Below, in pieces: positions 1-5,687 of a stretch of 5,687 bases of DNA; positions within the stretch are counted from its first letter, which is position 1, and every line of letters starts with the position of its first letter. Source of the DNA: Verrucomicrobiota bacterium (GTDB lineage Bacteria > Verrucomicrobiota > Verrucomicrobiia > Verrucomicrobiales > Akkermansiaceae); assembly GCA_009885905.1 (NCBI GenBank), contig VFJU01000318.1:1-5687 (forward strand). Reading direction: 5' to 3'. The translations under genes were made by a program, and so were the position numbers. The notes under the pieces are model-generated. The model did not search any database. It had not been told where the DNA came from and saw nothing but the letters and a program-made list of their open reading frames with translations.

Positions 1-764
1 AAGTCTATCAAAAGATTGCGGGGTATTACCTCATCGATCTTAAGTCGCTCACAAGTCCTGTTTTTGCCAAGCTTCCTGATGATTTTTCTGGCTGTGGTGC
101 AGCAGCTGAAGAGCTTAATGATATTCTAGCGAGTTTAAAGACTCGGGGTCGAGCGCGTTACAATGTGCAAGCGTGGCAGTTGGATTTGAAAAATCATGCC
201 AATCGTTTGATGGATCTTGCGAAGGCTCCCGCTGTCTTATTGTGGGATAGAAATACTGCGATTTTAAAGTTAGAGGAGCTATCTAAAGATTATCGCTTTG
301 CCGAAGCTTCGGATTACTTGAAGGCATTTCCGCTGCATCCTGTTGATGCGATGCGTGTTTCTTTTTTATCGCTAACAAAAGATGCTGCCGAATTTATAGA
401 AGATTTAAAATCCGACGTGATGAAAAAACCCGCGAGAGGTGAATACTTTCTGAAGTCTGGTGAAGTTGTTACTGGTATTTCTATCAACTCAGTGGGTGAC
501 GTCACCATGACCGACTCTAAGGGGGTGGGCAAACCTGCCAAATGGGCAGACTTTAAGGCTGAGACGCTCGTTGATCTCTACCGTGCCTACGTTAAAGATA
601 TTTCCAGCAACTCGGTGCGCTTGCGCCGATATGAAAGGGCGATTGCGTACGCTTGGCTTGCTGGAGACCGTCAACAAGCACTCAAGGCAGCCGCCTCACT
701 CGCAGACATCGACCCTGAGTTTAAAAAGCGTTGGGACAAGATCTCACGGAGTTTGCCGAAGTGA
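1..764 (+). CDS. C-terminal part of an unrecognised protein (5' end outside window)
   Basis: The reading frame is open from the first bases (first full codon at base 3) to TGA at 762-764, giving 253 visible residues. The GTG at 165 is probably an internal valine, because the frame runs on upstream with protein-like sequence. I do not recognise the family. The visible part is mostly helical and soluble, with no signal peptide or membrane segment in view. Around bases 435-545 a short stretch looks like beta strands (EVVTGISINSVGDVTM), ending in a tryptophan in KWADF. Helices follow. The last 50 or so residues (AIAYAWLAGDRQQALKAAA and after) resemble a single TPR-like helix pair. This layout suggests the tail of a large multidomain protein, perhaps with a helical-repeat or kinase-linked region, but that is only inference. 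The ABC gene follows in the same frame after 90 bases. Base composition changes along the gene (see findings). Confidence 0.75.
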   Translation, partial: VYQKIAGYYLIDLKSLTSPVFAKLPDDFSGCGAAAEELNDILASLKTRGRARYNVQAWQLDLKNHANRLMDLAKAPAVLLWDRNTAILKLEELSKDYRFAEASDYLKAFPLHPVDAMRVSFLSLTKDAAEFIEDLKSDVMKKPARGEYFLKSGEVVTGISINSVGDVTMTDSKGVGKPAKWADFKAETLVDLYRAYVKDISSNSVRLRRYERAIAYAWLAGDRQQALKAAASLADIDPEFKKRWDKISRSLPK

Positions 765-854
765 TCCGGTGATGAGAATTTGTGGGGTAGCTTCGTAGAT
801 CACAATCCTTGGATTTCGCGTGCGCTTTGCGTTATTCTCTGCATCATCAAAGAC

Positions 855-1658
855 GTGTCCTACTTAGAAATTCACAATCTCCACACTCATTTTACCCAAA
901 GAGCGGGATCGATCTTTTCGCCTCAAAAACACACTGTTCGTGCAGTGGATGGCGTTAGCCTCACCCTGGAAAAGGGTGAAATCTTGGGGCTTGTGGGTGA
1001 ATCTGGGTGTGGGAAGTCAACATTTTCACGTACGATCATGCAGCTTATCCCTGCGACCTCGGGCTCTGTGATTCTTGATGGTGAAAACCTAACGAATCTT
1101 ACGTCAGCACAAGTGCGTAGGCGCCGGTTAGATTTTCAGATGGTTTTTCAAGATCCATACGCCTCGCTAAATCCTCGTATGACGGTCTTTTCAACCCTCG
1201 CCGAGGCCGTCCGTCAGCGTCATCCAAAGTTGAAGGGTACGGCACTTTTTGAAAGGGTGGAAACACTGATGGCTACCGTGGGTCTTGATGCAAAAGTCAT
1301 GCGTAAATATCCTCACGAGTTCTCCGGAGGCCAGCGCCAGCGAATCGCCATCGCCCGAGCGCTCGCTCCTGAACCTAAATTGATTATCGCCGATGAACCA
1401 GTCTCAGCGCTCGATGTGTCGATCCAATCGCAAATCCTCAATCTCATCACCACGCTACAAAAAGATCTCGGGTTGACGATGGTCTTTATTTCCCACGATC
1501 TTGGGGTGGTCCACTACATCGCGGATCGCATCGCGGTGATGTACCAGGGGAAAATTGTTGAATCGGGTGATGCAGAAGACGTCTTCCACCAGCCAAAAGC
1601 AGAATACACCAAACGCTTACTTGCAGCCATTCCGAGGCTCGCGGCTTGCGGTGAGTGA
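855..1658 (+). CDS. ABC transporter ATP-binding protein, oligopeptide/dipeptide type (OppF/DppF-like)
   Basis: This is the cytoplasmic ATPase subunit of a peptide-type ABC importer, which hydrolyses ATP to drive uptake through partner permeases. Numbered from the GTG at 855 (267 aa), all motifs are intact: Walker A GESGCGKST at 48-56, Q-loop VFQDPYASLNPRM with Gln99, signature FSGGQRQR at 156-163, Walker B LIIADEP at 176-182, D-loop SALD at 184-187, and the switch histidine in SHD at 214. The long Q-loop and the C-terminal EYTKRLLAAIP are typical of the OppF/DppF branch. The usual C-terminal extension is almost absent, so the protein is shorter than many OppF proteins. The frame also allows a TTG start at 780, but its extra 25 residues do not look like this family, whereas (M)SYLEIHNLHTHF is a normal N-terminus. 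No strong ribosome binding site precedes the GTG. No permease, binding protein or OppD-type partner lies in the window, so the substrate (peptide, nickel, glutathione or other) cannot be told. Confidence 0.93.
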   Translation: MSYLEIHNLHTHFTQRAGSIFSPQKHTVRAVDGVSLTLEKGEILGLVGESGCGKSTFSRTIMQLIPATSGSVILDGENLTNLTSAQVRRRRLDFQMVFQDPYASLNPRMTVFSTLAEAVRQRHPKLKGTALFERVETLMATVGLDAKVMRKYPHEFSGGQRQRIAIARALAPEPKLIIADEPVSALDVSIQSQILNLITTLQKDLGLTMVFISHDLGVVHYIADRIAVMYQGKIVESGDAEDVFHQPKAEYTKRLLAAIPRLAACGE

Positions 1659-1677
1659 GTAGTTTGAAACCGAGGCG

Positions 1678-1715
1678 AGACGATCTCCAGCTTACTTTTC
1701 CTTGTCGTCTTTTTT
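1678..1715 (+). terminator. Possible intrinsic terminator after the ABC gene
   Basis: A perfect 6-bp inverted repeat, AGACGA (1678-1683) and TCGTCT (1705-1710), is followed at once by five more T (1711-1715). It begins 20 bases after the ABC stop codon and overlaps the 3' end of the convergent membrane-protein gene. The 21-base loop is large and the stem is not GC-rich, so it would be a weak terminator. Read on the minus strand it has no T run, so it would serve only the plus-strand gene. Confidence 0.3.
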
Positions 1716-2408
1716 AATTGGGCAGCGGTTGTCGAAGTCGATCTGCATCCGCTTGAGTTTAAGGATGCCGTAAAACATCGTTAACGATGTGATCGCGACT
1801 AAAACCCCAACGATTGTCTTTTCTAAGTCAAAATCATTTTTTCGGTTAGCAATGTAGCTTCCAACCACCAAGGCCAATATTAAAAAGTTGAGCGTCCAGT
1901 TCACTACTTTAGGAACCACGTAGTACAAGGTGCCGAATCCAGCCAACTGATAGATCATGAAGGGAAGAATCGCGACTGCCGGTAGTATTTCGGATATTCC
2001 AAGTGCGGTATCGACCGCGCCCACAGCCTTGGCGTGAAGCAACGTGCTGTTTGCAAGTTGATGGAACATCGGAGGGACGGCGCATAGAAAGGGGATCGCA
2101 CACAGAAGTTCCATGACCAATGATCCACTCCATATTCCGATTCGTGATGCGTGGTCTGCTCCACCTCCGATGGATTGCGATCCGACAAATAAACCGGCGA
2201 CAACAGCTGCGGCGCTCGACAACATCAACAATTCGATGGTGATGCCAAATCCTGTCGGCTCACCCGCCTTGAGCATCAGTAGCGCAAGGAAACCTGGCGT
2301 GTAAAACATCACTCTCACCAGTTTTGCCCAGACTCTGACATCACGATCGGGTGGTAGAATTGGAAGTGCGACTCCGTCTGTTCCTATGGTTGCGCGTTCT
2401 TTCGACAT
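1692..2408 (-). CDS. Integral membrane protein of unknown function, about six helices
   Basis: ATG at 2408-2406 to TAA at 1694-1692 encodes 238 residues. I do not recognise a family. A hydrophilic N-terminus of about 30 residues, rich in charge and proline, is followed by hydrophobic segments at roughly 33-47, 56-77, 91-112, 138-165 (one long or two short helices), 170-187 and 197-216. It ends in a charged tail with a lysine/aspartate cluster (KKDDKEK). There is no cleavable signal peptide. Basic residues just before the first helix and after the last favour both ends lying in the cytoplasm, though the basic loop near 188-197 fits that topology poorly. No transporter, enzyme or protease motif stands out. 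The codon use and length support a real gene, as do the clear hydrophobic periodicity and the tail-to-tail fit with the ABC gene. There is no Shine-Dalgarno match; the start overlaps the stop of a tiny upstream ORF (see findings). Confidence 0.8.
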   Translation of the reverse strand: MSKERATIGTDGVALPILPPDRDVRVWAKLVRVMFYTPGFLALLMLKAGEPTGFGITIELLMLSSAAAVVAGLFVGSQSIGGGADHASRIGIWSGSLVMELLCAIPFLCAVPPMFHQLANSTLLHAKAVGAVDTALGISEILPAVAILPFMIYQLAGFGTLYYVVPKVVNWTLNFLILALVVGSYIANRKNDFDLEKTIVGVLVAITSLTMFYGILKLKRMQIDFDNRCPIKKDDKEK

Positions 2409-2508
2409 TAGAAAGTTACGTTCGCAAGTTTGGCGTATGTGTCAAGTTCCAGCAGCACCTCCATGGCGTTGGAGATCGGTCATTCTAAATAACGCCTGCA
2501 AGGGTGGC

Positions 2509-3756
2509 CTAAGTTCTGATTTGGCCGTCTCCTCTGACACGATATTGGTAGCTTGTTAGCTCTCGCAGACCCATCGGTCCTCGGGCGTGCAGCTTGTCAG
2601 TCGAAATCCCAATTTCCGCACCAAAGCCAAACTCTCCGCCATCTGCAAAGCGGGTAGATACGTTATGAAAGACACACGCGGAGTCGATCACTCGCAAGAA
2701 GCGCTCCGCAGTGAATTCGTTTCGTGTGACAATCACATCGGTATGGTGCGAACCGTAGTGATTGATGTGGACCACGGCGTCCTCAAATGAATCGACGACT
2801 TTGATCGCGAGGATAAGATCGAGATACTCAGTCCTCCAGTCTTCTTCCGAAGCTAAATTTATATTTGTTAGAATCGTGCAAGTTTTTTCACATCCGCGTA
2901 ATTCAACACCCTTTGCTTCCAAGGCAGCAGCAACTTTTGGCAGGAACGTCGCGGCGACATCACGGTGAACGAGCAGAGTTTCCAGTGCATTGCAAACGCC
3001 AGGCTTGTGGGTCTTGGCATTGACGGTTAGAGAGACGGCCATCTCTTGATCCGCATCGACATCGGTGAACAAGTGGCAAATGCCATCGTAGTGTTTGATG
3101 ACAGGCATGCGGGCGAGAGAGACGACCGTTTCGATGAGGCCCTTGCCACCGCGAGGAATGATGAGGTCCAGCCATTGATCCATGCCCGCAAGCACGGCAA
3201 CGCTCTCGCGGTCGGTGAATGGAATGAGTTGGATTGAGTTCTCAGGCGCACCTGCTTCTGCAAGCGCAGCGGCGATGGCCCGGTTCGAGTGAATGGCTTC
3301 GCTGCCGCCACGCAGAATGGTGGCGTTGCCAGTTTTAAAGCAAAGCACCGCGGCATCTGCGGTGACGTTAGGTCGACTTTCATAAATGATGCCGATGGTT
3401 CCGATGGGGACGCGGACTTGTTCGATGCGGATTCCGTTCGGTTGTTCCCAAGATTCAAGAATTTGGCCCACGGGGTCTGGAAGTGTGGCAACTTGATCGA
3501 TGCCGGCGGCCATTGTTTCGATCCGCTGAGCGTCTAACATCAGTCGGTCTAACATTGCAGTGGACAATCCTTTTTCTGAGCCATTGGCCAGATCTAGGCG
3601 GTTCGCGTCTATCAGCGCAGAAGCATTTCGTCTGATGGCGTTGGCCATGGCCCGAAGGATCACGTTTTTTTCTTCCGTGGTTAATTGGGCGAGTTGGTGC
3701 GCCGCCGCCCGGGCTTGGCGACCCATTTGGTAGATGGTTTCTTGAATGTTGGACAT
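2509..3756 (-). CDS. proA: Glutamate-5-semialdehyde dehydrogenase (gamma-glutamyl phosphate reductase)
   Basis: ProA reduces L-glutamyl 5-phosphate with NADPH to glutamate-5-semialdehyde, the second step of proline synthesis, in the cytoplasm. The protein from the ATG at 3756 is 415 aa, close to the family norm of about 415-420. Visible family motifs are YESRPNVTADA (125-135), LRGGSEA (148-154), IPRGGKGLI (200-208), KHYDGICH (221-228), and the catalytic cysteine Cys255 in PGVCNA. The family signature spans 321-342 (V-x5-A-V-x-H-I then HYGSHHTDVI), and the C-terminal block is TDKLHARGPMGLRELTSYQY (386-405). The frame can be extended to a TTG at 3822, adding 22 residues (MRLFDPVFCLGC...), but these lie beyond the usual family start, so I chose the ATG. 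No clear Shine-Dalgarno sequence precedes either start. The usual partner proB is not adjacent. menD is divergent upstream, and a membrane-protein gene follows on the same strand after 100 bases. Confidence 0.97.
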   Translation of the reverse strand: MSNIQETIYQMGRQARAAAHQLAQLTTEEKNVILRAMANAIRRNASALIDANRLDLANGSEKGLSTAMLDRLMLDAQRIETMAAGIDQVATLPDPVGQILESWEQPNGIRIEQVRVPIGTIGIIYESRPNVTADAAVLCFKTGNATILRGGSEAIHSNRAIAAALAEAGAPENSIQLIPFTDRESVAVLAGMDQWLDLIIPRGGKGLIETVVSLARMPVIKHYDGICHLFTDVDADQEMAVSLTVNAKTHKPGVCNALETLLVHRDVAATFLPKVAAALEAKGVELRGCEKTCTILTNINLASEEDWRTEYLDLILAIKVVDSFEDAVVHINHYGSHHTDVIVTRNEFTAERFLRVIDSACVFHNVSTRFADGGEFGFGAEIGISTDKLHARGPMGLRELTSYQYRVRGDGQIRT

Positions 3757-3946
3757 GACGTGAGCGAGCAATGGGTCCGTGGGCTGGCACCCTAAACAAA
3801 AAACGGGGTCGAACAACCGCAATTCGCCCGAGCTTCAGGCGAAGTGGCGATTTAAAGCGGGTTTTGCAATGGTCGGCGATGATTCGGAGTGCACGATGAA
3901 ACTTCCGCAATCACACGCTTGGACATTTGGTCCCGCCTAGATTAGC

Positions 3947-3951
3947 AAGGG
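3947..3951 (+). promoter_or_regulatory. Probable ribosome binding site of menD
   Basis: AAGGG lies four bases before the GTG start at 3956 and is the only purine-rich Shine-Dalgarno-like stretch there. It supports the GTG start. An in-frame TAG at 3938-3940 rules out any longer conventional start, and the next in-frame ATG would remove the active-site glutamate. The spacing is slightly short, and the site overlaps one arm of a small inverted repeat (see findings). Confidence 0.4.
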
Positions 3952-3955
3952 CGGT

Positions 3956-5521
3956 GTGAATTCATGGAATGCAGCAGTCGAGGTCTTAAAAAGCTGTCTC
4001 AAGGCAGGCATCGGTGAGTTTGTCGTGTGTGCTGGTGCTAGAAATGCAGCCTTGCTTGAGGTGCTAGCTCGGGCGGAAGCCGCGGGCCTTGTGCGCGTAT
4101 GGCGTCACTTCGAAGAACGCAGCGCGGGATTTTTCGCGCTTGGACGCACCATGGAAACGGGTCACCCATGTGCTGTCGTGACCACCAGTGGCACTGCAGC
4201 TGCGGAGCTTTTGCCGGCGATCATTGAGGCGCACTACCAAGCCCGGCCACTCATTGCCATTACCGCAGATCGGCCGGCGAGATTTCGCGGAACCGGTGCA
4301 CCGCAAACGATTGAACAGATTGGAATTTTTGGAAATTACGCGGAGCAGGGGACTCTCTCTGCTTGGGATGGCGCGGGGCCGCTTCATATCAATGTCGAGT
4401 TCGAGGAATCTTTCGAGTCGGGGGATGAAAATTTTTCGTTAGAATTGCTCGGTGAGTTCAAGCCTGTAAGGGAGAAGCTTAACGTCGCAGCTCTTGCTCG
4501 CTGGCTGCGCGAGGATCACTCCAAAGGCATCGTCGTTTTCATCGGTGGCTTGGAGCCAGATGAGCGTGAGGAGGTATTTCACTTCTGCCAAGACCTTGGG
4601 GTGCCGGTCGTCGCTGAAGCCACCAGCGGGCTGCGCGAGGCGCTTCAGTCGCTGGCTATTTTTGATCCCGACCGCACACTGAAATCACGCCCACCTGGAA
4701 AAGTCCTGCGTCTCGGTGAGGTTCCTAGCGGAAGATTCTGGCGTGATCTCGAGGACTTGCCAAACGTCTCGGTGTGGTCAGCCTGCCGAAATGGCCTGCC
4801 TGGCCTTGCTCGTGATTCTAACGTCGTGCGTGGCTCGCTCGACCGCATTATCTCGGCGCTAGGTCCCGTCGAGTTCGCTGACGATGCTCTCGACTACCTT
4901 GCAAGCGCCGCCAGTTGCGCGGTGCAAATTGATGAGTTGTTAGAAATTTTTCCTGATAGTGAGCCAGCCTTGATCCGTACGCTCTCCCACTACGCCTCGA
5001 TCGGCAGTGGTTTATTTATTGGCAACAGCATGCCAATTCGCGAGTGGAACCTCTTCGCTCAGTGGCTCCGCCCCGTTCCTTCAGTCCGTGCGAACCGCGG
5101 CGCTAATGGTATCGATGGGCAAGTCAGCACGTGGCTCGGTTGGTCCGCCGAGCTTAGCGAGACTTGGGCGGTTGTTGGGGATCTCACCGCGCTATACGAT
5201 CTAGCAGCACCTTTCGTACTCGATCAAATTGATTGCAAAGGACGTATTCTAACAGTCATCAACAATCGCGGGGGGAAAATATTTGAGCGCTTGCCTCGTC
5301 TCCAGTCCATGAGTCCCCGCGCCGTCGAGTGGATGACCAATCCTCAATCCGCAGATCTCGCGGGCCTTGCCACGCTCTGGGGCATGGATCATCTCCGCAT
5401 CCACAGCGTCGATGACTTTGATAAGTTCGAGTCCGGAGAAAAAACGTTACTGCTAGAAATCATCCCCGACGCCGCTCAAACCGCCGCCTTCTGGGTCGCT
5501 TGGGACCGGATGCGGTCTTGA
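3956..5521 (+). CDS. menD: 2-succinyl-5-enolpyruvyl-6-hydroxy-3-cyclohexene-1-carboxylate synthase (MenD)
   Basis: MenD is a cytoplasmic thiamine-diphosphate enzyme that joins isochorismate and 2-oxoglutarate, releasing CO2, to make SEPHCHC, the first committed intermediate of classical menaquinone synthesis. The frame gives 521 aa, a little shorter than E. coli MenD (556); the poorly conserved middle domain (about 180-330) seems to account for this. The N-terminal pyrimidine-binding domain has CAGARNA (25-31), the cofactor-activating glutamate Glu54 in RHFEERSAGF, TSGTA (77-81) and ITADRP (102-107). The C-terminal domain has GNSMPIR (356-362), NRGANGIDG (380-388), the Mg/ThDP motif GDLTALYD (408-415) and the paired asparagines of INNRGG (436-437). 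Arg29, Arg362 and Arg381 match the family's substrate-binding arginines by position. The start is GTG, fixed by an in-frame stop 18 bases upstream. It is transcribed away from proA. No other men gene is in the window; a tRNA gene follows, so menD appears to be a single gene or the last of none. Confidence 0.96.
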   Translation: MNSWNAAVEVLKSCLKAGIGEFVVCAGARNAALLEVLARAEAAGLVRVWRHFEERSAGFFALGRTMETGHPCAVVTTSGTAAAELLPAIIEAHYQARPLIAITADRPARFRGTGAPQTIEQIGIFGNYAEQGTLSAWDGAGPLHINVEFEESFESGDENFSLELLGEFKPVREKLNVAALARWLREDHSKGIVVFIGGLEPDEREEVFHFCQDLGVPVVAEATSGLREALQSLAIFDPDRTLKSRPPGKVLRLGEVPSGRFWRDLEDLPNVSVWSACRNGLPGLARDSNVVRGSLDRIISALGPVEFADDALDYLASAASCAVQIDELLEIFPDSEPALIRTLSHYASIGSGLFIGNSMPIREWNLFAQWLRPVPSVRANRGANGIDGQVSTWLGWSAELSETWAVVGDLTALYDLAAPFVLDQIDCKGRILTVINNRGGKIFERLPRLQSMSPRAVEWMTNPQSADLAGLATLWGMDHLRIHSVDDFDKFESGEKTLLLEIIPDAAQTAAFWVAWDRMRS

Positions 5522-5532
5522 GAATTTGAAAA

Positions 5533-5580
5533 TCCTTCTCCTTGCCAAGTCTCCCAAGTCCCGTTACCCCTTCCACTCCC
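5533..5580 (+). terminator. C-rich, G-poor spacer after menD; possible Rho-dependent termination region
   Basis: No hairpin with a T run is visible between menD and the tRNA gene. Instead, 24 of these 48 bases are C and only 4 are G, with many CC and TCC steps and little capacity to fold. This is the composition expected of a Rho loading site on the menD transcript, but such sites have no strict consensus, so the call is tentative. It may equally be plain spacer. Confidence 0.2.
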
Positions 5581-5594
5581 AGCGCAATCGCACT

Positions 5595-5666
5595 GGTCCC
5601 GTGGTCCAATGGATAGGACGATGGCCTCCGAAGCCGTAGGTAGTGGTTCGATTCCACTCGGGACCA
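5595..5666 (+). tRNA. tRNA-Arg, anticodon CCG
   Basis: The sequence folds into a complete 72-nt cloverleaf. The acceptor stem is GGTCCCG (5595-5601) with CGGGACC (5659-5665). The D stem is GTCC (5604-5607) with GGAC (5616-5619) around an 8-nt loop. The anticodon stem is ATGGC (5621-5625) with GCCGT (5633-5637), including one U-G pair. The T stem is AGTGG (5642-5646) with CCACT (5654-5658) around TTCGATT. The anticodon loop CTCCGAA places CCG at 5628-5630, which reads the arginine codon CGG. A20 in the D loop (5613), a known arginine identity base, fits. U8-A14 and A15-U48 tertiary pairs are possible. The discriminator is A at 5666, and the next bases are CTT, so CCA is not encoded and must be added after transcription. 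The gene lies 73 bases after menD; no clear promoter of its own is visible. Confidence 0.96.
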
Positions 5667-5687
5667 CTTGCTTAAAAGACGCTGAAA

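Noticed and set aside
809..838. Promoter-like pair TTGGAT (809-814) and TATTCT (833-838) before the ABC gene
   Set aside because: The boxes match only 3 of 6 and 4 of 6 consensus bases with an 18-base spacer, which is chance level.
780..854. TTG start at 780 for the ABC ATPase, adding 25 residues
   Set aside because: The added residues (MWGSFVDHNPWISRAL...) do not resemble an OppF N-terminus, and the GTG at 855 gives the normal one directly before the first beta strand.
3027..3491. 154-codon minus-strand frame inside proA
   Set aside because: It is an alternative frame of proA with no recognisable motif; proA is certain here.
3757..3822. TTG start at 3822 giving a 437-aa ProA
   Set aside because: The 22 added residues lie beyond the usual family N-terminus. 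The ATG at 3756 gives a standard 415-aa protein.
3455..3910. 151-codon minus-strand frame across the proA 5' end and upstream region
   Set aside because: It overlaps proA in another frame, is very rich in Arg, His and Pro as expected of a shadow frame, and has no domain-like pattern.
4064..4387. 107-codon frame antisense to menD
   Set aside because: It lies wholly within menD, is arginine- and serine-rich, and shows no family features.
5542..5570. TTGCCA (5542-5547) with TACCCC (5565-5570) as a promoter for the tRNA gene
   Set aside because: The spacing of 17 is right, but the -10 box matches only its first two bases, so there is no real support.
5460..5667. Two minus-strand frames of 63-65 codons across the menD end and the tRNA gene
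   Set aside because: They run through the antisense of a well-formed tRNA and of menD. One contains SGIEPL, an N-terminal peptide often seen in spurious proteins predicted from antisense tRNA genes.
1..5687. Mobile element, CRISPR array, toxin-antitoxin, phage or defence genes
   Set aside because: No transposase or integrase motifs, no regularly spaced repeats, no long terminal inverted repeats, and no small paired ORFs with toxin-antitoxin features were seen on either strand.

Overview
The window is a compact chromosomal stretch of housekeeping and transport genes. In order it holds the 3' end of an unrecognised gene, an ABC transporter ATPase, a small integral membrane protein and proA (both on the minus strand), menD, and a tRNA-Arg gene. 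The mix suggests a Gram-negative, menaquinone-using bacterium. My best guess is Verrucomicrobiota (Opitutae-like), judged only from the general look of the proteins, the frequent GTG starts with weak or absent Shine-Dalgarno sequences, and a tRNA gene without an encoded CCA. No rRNA gene or phylogenetic marker is present to confirm this.

Layout. Bases 1-764 (+) are the last 253 codons of a gene that starts outside the window. After 90 bases comes an OppF/DppF-type ATPase (855-1658, +). It faces a roughly six-helix membrane protein (1692-2408, -) tail to tail across 33 bases, where a weak hairpin followed by a T run may end the plus-strand transcript. A 100-base gap separates the membrane protein from proA (2509-3756, -). 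proA and menD (3956-5521, +) diverge from a shared 199-base region that must carry both promoters. A C-rich, G-poor spacer follows menD, and then tRNA-Arg(CCG) at 5595-5666.

Function. ProA makes glutamate-5-semialdehyde for proline synthesis. MenD makes SEPHCHC, the first committed intermediate of classical menaquinone synthesis. The ATPase would power a peptide or related importer encoded elsewhere. These genes do not form one pathway: proB, the other men genes and the transporter's permeases are all absent here, so this looks like scattered single genes and not an operon.

I see no mobile element, CRISPR array, toxin-antitoxin pair, phage gene or defence system, and no convincing new biological system. 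The points worth a second look are modest: a base-composition change inside the first gene, possible regulatory hairpins near proA and menD, a variant of a conserved MenD motif, and a tiny ORF whose stop overlaps the start of the membrane-protein gene.
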